64,000 nucleotides of DNA. Origin: Bordetella pertussis 18323 (lineage in GTDB: Bacteria; Pseudomonadota; Gammaproteobacteria; Burkholderiales; Burkholderiaceae_B). Each line of letters opens with the position of its first letter. The stretch's first letter is position 1. The stretch is taken from positions 3,658,001 to 3,722,000 of the forward strand of contig NC_018518.1 in the NCBI RefSeq assembly GCF_000306945.1, given 5' to 3'. This document shows positions 56,152 to 64,000 of this stretch, one piece after another. The notes below the pieces were generated by a model. The model was given only the letters and a program-made list of their open reading frames with translations. It did no database searches and was not told the origin of the DNA. The translations under genes and the position numbers were made by a program.

Positions 56152-57465
56152 CTAGAAGAAGCTCAGTCCCACCGAAATGATGACGCCGGTCACCAGCAGC
56201 TGGATGATGCAATAGCCCATGATGTCCTTGGCCTTCAGGCCGGCAATCGCCAGCACCGGCAAGGCCCAGAACGGCTGGAGCATGTTGGTCCAGGCGTCGC
56301 CCCAGGCAACGGCCATCGCCACCCTCGGCATATCCGCGCCGAGCGCCTGCGCCGCGCTGATCACGATGGGGCTTTGCACCGCCCATTGCCCGCCGCCCGA
56401 CGGAATGAAGATGTTCACGATGCCGGCGCTGATGAAGGTCCAGAACGGCAGCGTGGCGGCCGAGGCGATCGACACGAACCACTCGGACAAGGTGGCGGCC
56501 AGCCCCGAGTCCATCATGATGGCCATGATTCCCGCATAGAACGGGAACTGGATCACGATGCCCGCGCCTCCCTTGATGGCTTCGTCCAGGCTGGCCAGCA
56601 GGCGGCGCGGCGTGCCGTGCAGCAGGATGGCCAGAATCAGGAAGCTGAAGTTGATGACATTGAGGTTCAGGCCGGCGCCGCGCACGACGTAGTAGTCGAA
56701 CATGTAGGCCAGCCCGCCCGCGGCGATCAGCCAGGCCAGCAGCCTGCTGTTCTCCAGGCGCGCGGCCGGACGCTTGTCGTCGTCCGAGGCCGGCACCGAG
56801 GCCTCTTCCAGGCGCGCCGGATCGACATAGACGCTTTCCTTCTCGTCGGGCAGCATCAGCCGGTTGACCAGCGGCACGAGGATGAACATCGCCACCACGA
56901 TCACCAGGTTGAATACCGCGAAAATCGTATCGCCGGTGGGAATGATGCCGATCTTGTCGGCGGAGAAATGCCCCTCGGTCGCGATGGTCAGCGGAATCGA
57001 GCCGGCCAGACCGCCGTGCCAGATGATGAAGCCGGAATAGGCGCTGGCCACCAGCAGCCGGTAATCGACCCGCACCTGGCGGGCGATCTGCTTGGCGAAC
57101 AGCGCGCCCACCACCAGCCCGAAGCCCCAGTTGATCCAGCTGGCGGCCAGCGACACCACGCTGACCAGGATGATCGCCCCGCCGGCGCTGGTGGCCAGGC
57201 TGGCCAGCCGCGCCAGCATCCGCTTGACCAGCGGCGTGCTGGCCAGCATGTAGCCGGTGACCAGCACCAGCAGCATCTGCATCGCGAAAGTCAGCAGCCC
57301 CCAGAAGCCGTTGCCCCACCAGCGCACGACGGCCATGGGGGTCTGGCCTTCGATGATCATGGCCGCGCCGGCGGCGACCAGCGTCAGCAGCACCACGAAT
57401 ACGTAAGGGTCGGGCAAATAGCGCTCAACCATTTTCACGGCTGAACGAGACATCAGTTTGAACAC
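56152..57465 (-). CDS. AtoE-type short-chain fatty acid transporter
   Basis: A 437-residue inner-membrane permease with about 11 helices. Family segments include FWGLLTFAMQMLLVLVTGYMLA, INWGFGLVVGALFAKQIA, AYSGFIIWHGGLAGSIPLTIA, and IVNIFIPSGGGQWAVQSPIV with WGDAWTNMLQPFWALPVL. It takes up butyrate-like acids. I start at GTG 57465, 5 nt after AGGAGG; ATG 57453 is possible, and the longer open frame upstream has no similarity to the family. The gene stands alone and converges on the TAXI gene 15 bp away. Confidence 0.9.
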   Translation of the reverse strand: MFKLMSRSAVKMVERYLPDPYVFVVLLTLVAAGAAMIIEGQTPMAVVRWWGNGFWGLLTFAMQMLLVLVTGYMLASTPLVKRMLARLASLATSAGGAIILVSVVSLAASWINWGFGLVVGALFAKQIARQVRVDYRLLVASAYSGFIIWHGGLAGSIPLTIATEGHFSADKIGIIPTGDTIFAVFNLVIVVAMFILVPLVNRLMLPDEKESVYVDPARLEEASVPASDDDKRPAARLENSRLLAWLIAAGGLAYMFDYYVVRGAGLNLNVINFSFLILAILLHGTPRRLLASLDEAIKGGAGIVIQFPFYAGIMAIMMDSGLAATLSEWFVSIASAATLPFWTFISAGIVNIFIPSGGGQWAVQSPIVISAAQALGADMPRVAMAVAWGDAWTNMLQPFWALPVLAIAGLKAKDIMGYCIIQLLVTGVIISVGLSFF

Positions 57466-57655
57466 ATCATCCTCCTGTTGGCTGGCCAGGCGCCACGGAG
57501 GTCCATGGATAATGAACGGGCGGCGCGCAAGCCATGGTCGTTGTTCGACGATAGCCCAGGCCTGGCGCGCAGGCCCGGGGATGCGCACAGACAGCACCCG
57601 GCCGTCCGCACGCGGCGCATCCTAACATGCCGCGCGTGCCGGCCCCGCGGCCGGC

Positions 57656-57835
57656 TCAGTAGTAGAAAGAGTTGAAGGTAATGTATGCCTTGTAGGCGAT
57701 CGTCGCGAGCGCGGCGATCAGGCCGATGCCCAGCAGGCCCAGGCCAAGGTTGCGGTCGCGCAGGCCGAAGCCCACGATCATCAAGGCGACGGCCGCCGCG
57801 ATGATGATCAGCATCGTGTTCGTATCCGGGTGCAT
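57656..57835 (-). CDS. small two-helix membrane protein
   Basis: A 59-residue protein from ATG 57835 (GGGAG 9 nt upstream). Residues about 8-25 (MLIIIAAAVALMIVGFGL) and 30-50 (NLGLGLLGIGLIAALATIAY) form two hydrophobic helices joined by RDR. No family recognised. The start Met after the leader is preferred to the longer frame, which would add a Gly/Arg-rich unstructured N-terminus. About 190 bp of DNA between it and the AtoE-like gene shows nothing else. Confidence 0.65.
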   Translation of the reverse strand: MHPDTNTMLIIIAAAVALMIVGFGLRDRNLGLGLLGIGLIAALATIAYKAYITFNSFYY

Positions 57836-58066
57836 GCTTTTGTTCTCCCTGGTTGACCTGGCCGCGGCCGCCCCGCGACGATGCGGCCCGCGCGCGCCAC
57901 CGGCGCCTCCCCAAAACGGCAACCCCGCCCCATCTTAGCTGCCGTGCCTGCCTTGCGGACTCTACCGCATGGCGCAGGCTTGCGCCAAATCAACGGCGAC
58001 GGCCCGCCCGCGCCACAAGACGCAGCACGCGCTCGCGCAAAGGTAGAAAAAAGGAAGCGGAAATGA

Positions 58067-58103
58067 AGAAGGGCCGGTGCTTTTGCAAGCGACCGGCCCT
58101 TCT
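58067..58103 (-). terminator. hairpin downstream of tRNA-Val
   Basis: Arms AGAAGGGCCGGT (58067-58078) and ACCGGCCCTTCT (58092-58103) are perfectly complementary around a 13-nt loop, 8 bp beyond the tRNA-Val 3' end. The downstream side is only moderately T-rich, so strength is uncertain. Confidence 0.65.
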
Positions 58104-58110
58104 GGGATGC

Positions 58111-58185
58111 TGGTGGGTGGTACAAGTTTCGAACTTGTGACCCCTGCCGTGTGAAGGCAGTGCTCTACCACTGAGCTAACCACCC
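58111..58185 (-). tRNA. tRNA-Val (anticodon CAC)
   Basis: On the minus strand: acceptor GGGTGGT pairs with ACCACCC, then discriminator A and an encoded CCA (58113-58111). D-arm TAGCTCAGTGGTAGAGC; anticodon arm CTGCC-TTCACAC-GGCAG with anticodon CAC; T-arm ACAAG-TTCGAAA-CTTGT. All stems are Watson-Crick. It reads GUG codons. Confidence 0.96.
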
Positions 58186-58244
58186 CGAAAGAGGCGAAAT
58201 TCTAGCACGAAAAAAACATTGTGTGCAAACGACCGCCCGCAGGC

Positions 58245-58979
58245 TCAGCCAGGCTGCCCGGATTCCGCGGGCAGCGGCTCGATCGCGCGCCAGGCGCAGG
58301 CCCCGCCGACCGCCTTGTCCAGCGCCTGCAGATAGGCCGCATGCTCGGCCAATTCCGCTTCGCTGGCGGCCAGCACGGTCAGCACCGAGGCATCGAACTT
58401 GCCCAGCACCAACGCGCCGTTGGCGTTCGCGCCCTGGTCATCGACGTCGATCAGCAAGGCGTCCTGGCCGCGCGTCATCGCCAGCCAGACCTCGGCCAGC
58501 AGCTGCGAGTCGAGCAAGGCGCCGTGCAGGGTCCGGTGGGCGTTGGAGATGCCGTAGCGGTCGCACAGCGCGTCGAGCGAGTTGCGCTTGCCGGGGTGCA
58601 GGCTGCGCGCATGCAGCAGCGAATCGACAATGTTCTCGCAGTGGGTGTTCAGCGGATCGCGGCCGATGCGCTGCAGCTCGGCGTTGAAGAACTTGACGTC
58701 GAACGCGGCGTTGTGGGCGATCAGCTCGGCGTCGGCGATGAAAGCCAGGAATTGCTCGGCCACTTCGGCAAAGCGCGGCTTGTCGGCCAGGAACTCGGTG
58801 GTCAGGCCGTGCACCGCCAGCGCCTCGGGGTCGCTGTCGCGGTCGGGGTTCAGGTAGAGGTGCAGATTGTTGCCCGTGACCATCCGGTTGACGATCTCGA
58901 CGCAACCGATTTCGACGATGCGATGGCCCTGGGCCGGGTCCAGGCCGGTGGTTTCCGTATCGAAAATGATCTGGCGCAT
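58245..58979 (-). CDS. dnaQ: DnaQ, DNA polymerase III epsilon (proofreading exonuclease)
   Basis: A 244-residue DEDDh 3'-5' exonuclease. Exo I FDTETTGLDP, Exo II LIAHNAAFDVKFF and Exo III HRTLHGALLDSQLLAEV carry the Asp, Glu and His residues for two-metal catalysis. The C-terminal 60 residues (from GALVLGKFDASV) are the tail that links to the alpha subunit. It edits replication errors. The start ATG is 58979. Its start is 9 bp from the end of the RND fragment, on the same strand. Confidence 0.94.
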   Translation of the reverse strand: MRQIIFDTETTGLDPAQGHRIVEIGCVEIVNRMVTGNNLHLYLNPDRDSDPEALAVHGLTTEFLADKPRFAEVAEQFLAFIADAELIAHNAAFDVKFFNAELQRIGRDPLNTHCENIVDSLLHARSLHPGKRNSLDALCDRYGISNAHRTLHGALLDSQLLAEVWLAMTRGQDALLIDVDDQGANANGALVLGKFDASVLTVLAASEAELAEHAAYLQALDKAVGGACAWRAIEPLPAESGQPG

Positions 58980-58987
58980 AAGCGGTG

Positions 58988-61320
58988 CTACTCCGAGGCG
59001 GGCGGCACGACGGCCGGCCCGGTATGGCTGGCGCCGGTGCGCTGCCCTTGCGGGCGCGCCGCGGCGATCATCGAATACGCCACCGGCACCACGAACAAAG
59101 TCAGTAGTGTACCCAGCATCAGCCCGCCGACCAGCACCCAGCCGATCTGCTGGCGCGATTCGGCGCCCGCGCCCTGCGCCAGCGCCAGCGGCACGGTGCC
59201 CAGCACCATGGCGCCGGTCGTCATCAGGATGGGACGCAGGCGCAGCACGCTGGCCTCGACCACGGCCTCGTGCATGGCCTTGCCCTGGTCGCGCAGCTGG
59301 TTGGCGAATTCGACGATCAGGATGCCGTGCTTGGTGATCAGCCCCACCAGGGTGATCAGGCCGATCTGGCTGTAGATGGACAGCGTGCCGCCGGTCAGCC
59401 ACAGCGCCAGCAACGCCCCGGTCATCGACAGCGGCACCGACAGCATGATGATGAAGGGATTGCGCCAGCTCTCGAACTGGGCCGCCAGCACCAGGTAGAT
59501 GAAGGCCAGCGCCATGGCAAACACCAGGTAGATGCTGCCCGACGAGTCGCGGAACTCGCGCGACTGGCCATCGAGGTCGGTGATCACCGTATTGGGCAGC
59601 ACGTCGCGCGCCACCCGGTGCATGTGGTCGAGCACTTCGCCCAGCGCATAGCCCGGCGCCACCGCCGCGTCGACCTTGACCGCGCGCAAGCGGTTGAAGT
59701 GGTTGAGCGACTGCGGCGACACGCTTTCGCGCACCGACAGCAGGTTGTCCAGCTGCACCATGCTGCCATCGCGCGCCCGCACGTAAATGCCCGAGATGTC
59801 GGTGGGCGTGGCGCGGTCGCCCTGCACCACCTGCACGATCACGTCGTACTGTTCGCCCTGGTCCTTGTAGCGCGTAACCTGCCGCCCCCCCAGCATGGAT
59901 TCCAGGGTGCGCCCGACCACTTCGACGCTGGCCCCCACGTCGGCCATCTTGTCGCGATCGACGTGCACGCGCAGTTCGGGGGTGTTCAGGCGCAGGTCGG
60001 TATCGATGTTCTGCAGGCCGGGATAGTCGCGCAGCGCATTGGTGAACACGCCGACCAGCTTGGCCAGCTCGGGATACGAGGCCTGGCTCATGATGATGAA
60101 TTCCACCGGCTTGGAACGGGCCGACTGCCCCAGCGAGGGCGGATTGGTCGGGAACGCCCGCACGCCCGGCAGCGACGCGAACTTGGGCTGCAGCTCCTGG
60201 GCGATCTGCTGCTGGCGCCGGGTGCGCTCCTCCCAGGGCGTCAGGCGCAGGATGGCCGTGCCGTCGGTGACCGTCGGAAAGCCCACCGTCACCTGGGCGG
60301 TGGCGGCCTCCGGGATGGCGGCGTAGAACTGTTCGATACCCAGCATGCTGTCGAGCGTGTAGTTCAGCGTGGCGCCTTCGGGCGCACTGACGATGCCGAA
60401 CACGACGCCGCGGTCCTCGATCGGGGCCAGTTCGCTCTTGACCACCGAGAACAGCACCCCGCTGGCGGCCGCCACCACGGCGCCCACGCCCACCACCGTC
60501 CAGCGATGGCGCAAGGCCAGCTCCAGCGCGCGCCGGTAGCCGCGCCCCAGCGCTTCCAGCCAGCCCTCGATCAGGTTGTACCAGCGATTGTGGCTGTACT
60601 GGTGCCGCAGCAGCACCGAGCACATCATGGGGGTAAGCGTCAGCGCCACGAAGCCCGACACCAGCACGGCGCCCGCCAGCGCCAGCGCGAATTCGATGAA
60701 CAGCCGCCCGGTGCGGCCGGTGGCGAACGCCAGCGGCGCGTACACCGTGACCAGGGTCAGGGTCATCGCCACCACCGCGAAGCCGATCTCGCGCGACCCC
60801 TGGAACGCCGCCTGCTTGCGCGGCATGCCTTCCTCGATGTGCCGGAAGATGTTCTCCAGCACCACGATGGCGTCGTCGACCACCAGCCCGATGGCCAGCA
60901 CCATCGCGAGCAGGGTCAGGGTGTTGATCGAAAAGCCGAACAGGTACATCAGGGCGCAGGCGCCCACCAGCGATACCGGGATGGTGACGATGGGGATGAT
61001 GCTGGCGCGCAGGTTGCGCAGGAAGAAGAAGATCACCAGCACCACCAGGATGATGGCTTCGCCGATGGTCTTGAACACCGAGTCGATCGAGCGCTCGATG
61101 AACACCGACGAGTCATAGGCGATGTTCAGCTTCATTCCGGCCGGCAGGCTCTGGTTGAGCTGCACGATCTCGGCGCGCACCGCCTTGGAGAGCTCCAGCG
61201 GATTGGCGGTGGACTGGCGCGTCAGGCCGATATTGATGGCCGAACGCCCGTTGTAGCGCGACAGCACGCGATCATTGGCCGCGCCGATCTCCACCTTGGC
61301 CACGTCGCGCAGGCGCACCG
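58988..61320 (-). pseudogene. RND (HAE1-type) efflux pump inner-membrane subunit, N-terminus lost
   Basis: About 777 residues of a roughly 1,030-residue multidrug-efflux permease remain. Present are VRLRDVAKVEIGAANDRVLSRY (porter domain), FLRNLRASIIPIVTIPVSLVG, the proton-relay helix TLLAMVLAIGLVVDDAIVVLEN with its Asp pair, and FIIMLSVPLSMTGALLALWL in the second half. Helix 1 and the first porter subdomain (about 250 residues) are absent, cut at IS481 copy 7. The IS supplies a chance in-frame Met, but a protein without helix 1 should not assemble. The adaptor (MFP) gene would lie beyond the IS and is not seen. Confidence 0.9.
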
Positions 61321-61326
61321 GATAGC

Positions 61327-62369
61327 TGTGAAGATTCAATAGGTTGTATGCATGGTTCATCCGAACCGGATTTGAGAAACTGGAAATCGCCAACCCCCCA
61401 GTTCACTCAAGGAGCCCGGCCGGATGAACACCCATAAGCATGCCCGATTGACCTTCCTACGTCGACTCGAAATGGTCCAGCAATTGATCGCCCATCAAGT
61501 TTGTGTGCCTGAAGCGGCCCGCGCCTATGGGGTCACCGCGCCGACTGTGCGCAAATGGCTGGGCCGCTTCCTGGCTCAGGGCCAGGCGGGCTTGGCCGAT
61601 GCGTCCTCGCGCCCGACGGTCTCGCCCCGAGCGATTGCGCCGGCCAAGGCGCTGGCTATCGTGGAGCTGCGCCGCAAGCGGCTGACCCAAGCGCGCATCG
61701 CCCAGGCGCTGGGCGTGTCAGCCAGCACCGTCAGCCGCGTCCTGGCCCGCGCCGGTCTGTCGCACCTGGCCGACCTGGAGCCGGCCGAGCCGGTGGTGCG
61801 CTACGAGCATCAGGCCCCCGGCGATCTGCTGCACATCGACATCAAGAAGCTGGGACGTATCCAGCGCCCTGGCCACCGGGTCACGGGCAACCGACGCGAT
61901 ACCGTTGAGGGGGCCGGCTGGGACTTCGTCTTCGTGGCCATCGATGACCACGCCCGCGTGGCCTTCACCGACATCCACCCCGACGAGCGCTTCCCCAGCG
62001 CCGTCCAGTTCCTCAAGGACGCAGTGGCCTACTACCAGCGCCTGGGCGTGACCATCCAGCGCTTGCTCACCGACAATGGCTCGGCCTTTCGCAGCCGCGC
62101 CTTCGCCGCGCTGTGCCATGAGCTGGGCATCAAGCACCGCTTTACCCGACCTTACCGCCCACAGACCAATGGCAAGGCCGAACGCTTCATCCAGTCGGCC
62201 TTGCGTGAGTGGGCTTACGCTCACACCTACCAGAACTCCCAACACCGAGCCGATGCCATGAAATCCTGGCTACACCACTACAACTGGCATCGACCCCACC
62301 AAGGCATCGGGCGCGCTGTACCCATCTCCAGACTCAACCTGGACGAATACAACCTATTGACAGTTCACA
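61327..62369 (+). mobile_element. IS481: IS481 copy 7, at a rearrangement joint
   Basis: A complete 1,043 bp plus-strand copy. The left flank is GATAGC (61321-61326), inside the RND gene; the right is GCTAGG (62370-62375). They differ at two positions, and the right side does not continue the RND gene, so this is a recombination joint. Confidence 0.95.
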
Positions 62370-62374
62370 GCTAG
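61424..62374 (+). CDS. tnp: IS481 transposase (copy 7)
   Basis: Intact, 316 residues, last residue Ser, stop TAG in the flank. Confidence 0.95.
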   Translation: MNTHKHARLTFLRRLEMVQQLIAHQVCVPEAARAYGVTAPTVRKWLGRFLAQGQAGLADASSRPTVSPRAIAPAKALAIVELRRKRLTQARIAQALGVSASTVSRVLARAGLSHLADLEPAEPVVRYEHQAPGDLLHIDIKKLGRIQRPGHRVTGNRRDTVEGAGWDFVFVAIDDHARVAFTDIHPDERFPSAVQFLKDAVAYYQRLGVTIQRLLTDNGSAFRSRAFAALCHELGIKHRFTRPYRPQTNGKAERFIQSALREWAYAHTYQNSQHRADAMKSWLHHYNWHRPHQGIGRAVPISRLNLDEYNLLTVHS

Positions 62375-62469
62375 GAGGTGACATGGGAAAGATTTGCCTC
62401 TGGATGGGAGAAAGCGGCCGGCCGGGCTTGCCGTGCCGGCGCATTGGTGTCACTCTACGCATAGATATC

Positions 62470-62485
62470 GGTACAGTACCGGTAC
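62470..62485. promoter_or_regulatory. overlapping GGTAC palindromes, operator-like
   Basis: GGTACAGTACC (62470-62480) and GTACCGGTAC (62476-62485) are overlapping perfect palindromes in the 136 bp between IS481 copy 7 and the fusA-like fragment. They could be a TetR-type operator left from a lost gene; the rest of that gap shows no gene. Confidence 0.4.
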
Positions 62486-62505
62486 ACTTTTTCATGTCAC
62501 TTTAA

Positions 62506-62904
62506 TCACTGGCCTGGTAAAACCACCATGACAGTTGCGACTTCTTGCACGCCGCCCACCGAGTCGTAGACCATGCAGGCGCCGTCGAGCACCCGCATCG
62601 AGCGCTCGACCTCGATGGTGAAGTCCACGTGCCCCGGGGTGTCGATGATGTTGATGCGGTGTTCGGGATAATTGCCGGCCATGCCGCGCCAGAACGCCGT
62701 GGTGGCGGCCGACGTGATGGTGATGCCGCGCCCCTGCTCCTGCTCCATCCAGTCCATGGTCGCCGCGCCTTCGTGCACCTCGCCCAGCTTGTGGGTGATG
62801 CCGGTGTAGAAAAGGATGCGCTCGGTGGTGGTGGCCTTGCCCGCGTCGATATGGGCGCTGATGCCGATGTTGCGGTAGCGTTCGATGCTCGTCCTGCGAG
62901 TCAT
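62506..62904 (-). pseudogene. elongation factor G (fusA-like) N-terminal fragment
   Basis: The first about 120 residues of an EF-G GTPase: [20 protein letters not shown], then [35 protein letters not shown] and [20 protein letters not shown]. It stops shortly after [13 protein letters not shown], where EF-G normally goes on to the G4 motif NKMD, domains II-V and about 580 more residues. The P-loop Thr that binds Mg (GKT) is Ala here. It cannot act in translocation. It is a degraded paralogue of fusA, truncated about 135 bp from IS481 copy 7. Confidence 0.87.
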
Positions 62905-63133
62905 GATGGCCTCTTGATGGCAAGGGATCGTGGTTTTTCCACGCGTCGCGGAGGTCGTCCGCGCCGCCTTGCGCACCTGCGCTGCAATCGGCTGTGGCTG
63001 GATCTGGCGCCGATGCGCTATTGCAGACAATACTACGACTGGCGCCGCCCATGGCAGATATCCCTGGCGTCGCCGGGGTGGCTTGCCGCAAGGCGCGGGA
63101 CATCTCCCGCGCCTGTCCCGTCCTGTCGCCGGA
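62905..63133. other. non-coding spacer without recognised gene
   Basis: The stretch upstream of the fusA-like fragment is GC-rich and has no frame with family similarity or a good ribosome site. Together with repeat cluster C it makes a 410 bp gene-free interval up to the uspA-type gene. It could hold the old promoter of the fusA-like gene. Confidence 0.5.
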
Positions 63134-63247
63134 GGTGCCTGTCCCCGCCGGGACAGGCACCCGGGCCCAGGAAAACCCCCACGCTGCGCCCGCTGTGCGG
63201 GCGTGCCTGTCCCCGCCGGGACAGGCACACTGTCGTACGCCATCGAC
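63134..63247. repeat. REP-like palindrome cluster C (two hairpins and tail)
   Basis: Units at 63134-63161 (GGTGCCTGTCCCC...GGGACAGGCACC) and 63203-63228, the second followed by TGTCGTACGCCATCGAC. These are the best-conserved copies in the window; both stems are perfect. Cluster C lies downstream of the universal stress gene. Confidence 0.82.
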
Positions 63248-63253
63248 GACAGG

Positions 63254-63290
63254 CCGAAAAAAAGCCCCGCGGCCTGCGGCCGGCGGGGCG
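63254..63290 (-). terminator. Rho-independent terminator of the universal stress gene
   Basis: On the minus strand CGCCCCGCCGGCC-GCA-GGCCGCGGGGC runs into TTTTTTT, 25 bp after the gene's stop codon. The stem has one small bulge. Confidence 0.85.
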
Positions 63291-63314
63291 TGTACGGCGC
63301 CGGGACTGCCGGCG

Positions 63315-63785
63315 CTATTTCTTGTCCTTGTCTTCCTTGACCCGGTACACCAGCACGGCCGTGTGGGCCAGCGACAGCACCTTGGCGGTCACGCTGCCCA
63401 GCAGCAGGCGCGACAGGCCGCTGCGGCCGTGGCTGCCGATGAAGATCAGGTCGCAGCCGGCCTCGCCGGCGGCCTGGACGATGCCGTCGGCCACGTTGAA
63501 ATTGGACACCGCGCGCGACTCGGCCTTGACCCCGGCGGTTTCGGCCCGGTCGAGGATCAGCTTGAGGTATTTCTCAGCCTGTTCGGCCGAGGCCTTTTCG
63601 TAGTCTTCGTCGGTAATGGCGTAGGCGGCGGCCATGCCATCGAACCCGATGGTGGCGGCAAACGGCTGCGTGACATGCAGCGCGACGACTTCGGCGCCGG
63701 TGGAGCGGGCAAAGCAGATGCCCGCATTGGCTGCTTGCGCGGACAGCGGGGAACCGTCCGTGGGAATCAGGATCTTCTTGAACAT
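63315..63785 (-). CDS. universal stress protein (UspA family)
   Basis: A 156-residue UspA-type protein. [20 protein letters not shown] is the N-terminal strand and loop, and the ATP-binding motif G-x2-G-x9-G-[S/T] is seen in [22 protein letters not shown]. This suggests an ATP-binding member. Such proteins help survival in growth arrest or stress. AGGAG lies upstream of ATG 63785; a terminator follows. It appears to be a single-gene unit. Confidence 0.92.
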   Translation of the reverse strand: MFKKILIPTDGSPLSAQAANAGICFARSTGAEVVALHVTQPFAATIGFDGMAAAYAITDEDYEKASAEQAEKYLKLILDRAETAGVKAESRAVSNFNVADGIVQAAGEAGCDLIFIGSHGRSGLSRLLLGSVTAKVLSLAHTAVLVYRVKEDKDKK

Positions 63786-63873
63786 GCTGCCTGCTCCTGT
63801 CTGGTAAGAGACTCCATGCTAACGGAAAACCACCCGCCGACGCACCCCGGGGGAGACCCGCCCTTGACCCGCG

Positions 63874-64000
63874 TCAACCCAGTTGCTGGGCGGCCGCGAA
63901 CAGGTTGGTGCAACGGGTGCCGGTACGGCAGTAGGCGAGCACAGGGCCCGGCATCGTGCGCAACAGCTCGGCGAAGCGCGCGACGTCGGCGGCGGTCATC
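63874..64000 (-). CDS. TIGR01244/DUF442 sulfurtransferase-like protein (5' end outside window)
   Basis: Only the last 42 residues are in the window: MTAADVARFAELLRTMPGPV, then LAYCRTGTRCTNLFAAAQQLG and stop TGA (complement of 63874-63876). The active-site loop C-R-T-G-T-R is the protein-tyrosine-phosphatase-like C-x5-R signature of this family, found in beta-lactamase-hydrolase-like and sulfide-related proteins. Met at the window edge is internal to the usual family length of about 110, so the true start lies beyond. Confidence 0.72.
   Translation of the reverse strand, partial: MTAADVARFAELLRTMPGPVLAYCRTGTRCTNLFAAAQQLG

Noticed and set aside
61321..61393. Chimeric start for the RND pump inside IS481 copy 7
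   Set aside because: The Met and about 23 residues come from the IS end. The product would lack helix 1 and a porter subdomain, so I treat the gene as broken.
62382..62505. 40-codon frame after IS481 copy 7 with a strong AGGAGGTGAC leader
   Set aside because: The ribosome-site-like sequence is striking, but the peptide has no recognisable features, runs across an operator-like palindrome and begins right at a recombination joint. It is too weak to call.

Overview
The window looks like Bordetella pertussis chromosome. It is GC-rich betaproteobacterial DNA carrying seven near-identical 1,043-1,044 bp IS481 copies (about one per 9 kb), one complete IS3-family element (IS1663 is my guess) and many IS-truncated or frameshifted genes. 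Core genes present are ampD, htpG, rhlE, prfC, bfr, modABC, sodA, gcvTHP, gltS, dnaQ and two tRNA genes (Leu-CAA, Val-CAC).

Layout. 1-2.2 kb: end of ampD, IS481 copy 1, a GST gene. 2.2-5.9 kb: palindromic repeats, htpG, tRNA-Leu and an IS3-family element. 5.9-15.2 kb: IS481 copy 2, an ABC ATPase missing its N-terminus, lemA/TPM genes, rhlE, a LysE exporter, prfC and bfr. 15.2-26.1 kb: IS481 copy 3, an Lrp regulator and a TonB receptor pseudogene fused to a DUF6152-like domain, a DUF4148 protein, a CGNR regulator with a divergent hydrolase, modABC under a ModE-type operator, and a PLD lipoprotein. 26.1-38.7 kb: IS481 copy 4, a LysR remnant, a HipBA-like pair, an unrecognised gene with nuclease-like motifs, a transposase remnant and an AT-richer minus-strand operon (ring-hydroxylating dioxygenase beta fragment, TRAP transporter, ferredoxin reductase, Rieske ferredoxin, DJ-1 protein, Bug protein), ended by IS481 copy 5. 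38.7-48.9 kb: Fur-box sodA with a ZIP transporter, a tandem glycine riboswitch with gcvTHP, and a GntR-linked CoA-transferase/Bug/enoyl-CoA hydratase operon cut by IS481 copy 6. 49.9-61.3 kb: a frameshifted ArnT-like gene with its glycosyltransferase partner, GNAT, gltS, a TAXI lipoprotein, an AtoE-type permease, tRNA-Val, dnaQ and an RND pump gene cut by IS481 copy 7. 62.4-64 kb: a fusA-like fragment, repeats, a universal stress protein and a sulfurtransferase-like gene running off the end.

The IS481 copies act as segment joints. Copies 2, 4 and 7 have non-matching 6-bp flanks, copy 6 has matching flanks but joins two unrelated half genes, and copy 5 joins AT-rich to GC-rich DNA. Only copy 1 is clearly a simple insertion; copy 3 cannot be decided. 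Each IS481 transposase takes its stop codon from the TAG of the target site, so its last residue depends on where the copy landed.

The most unusual content is the AT-richer 29.5-37.6 kb block: an aromatic-compound uptake and oxidation operon that has lost its first genes, next to a HipBA-like module and an unfamiliar gene with PD-(D/E)XK-like residues.
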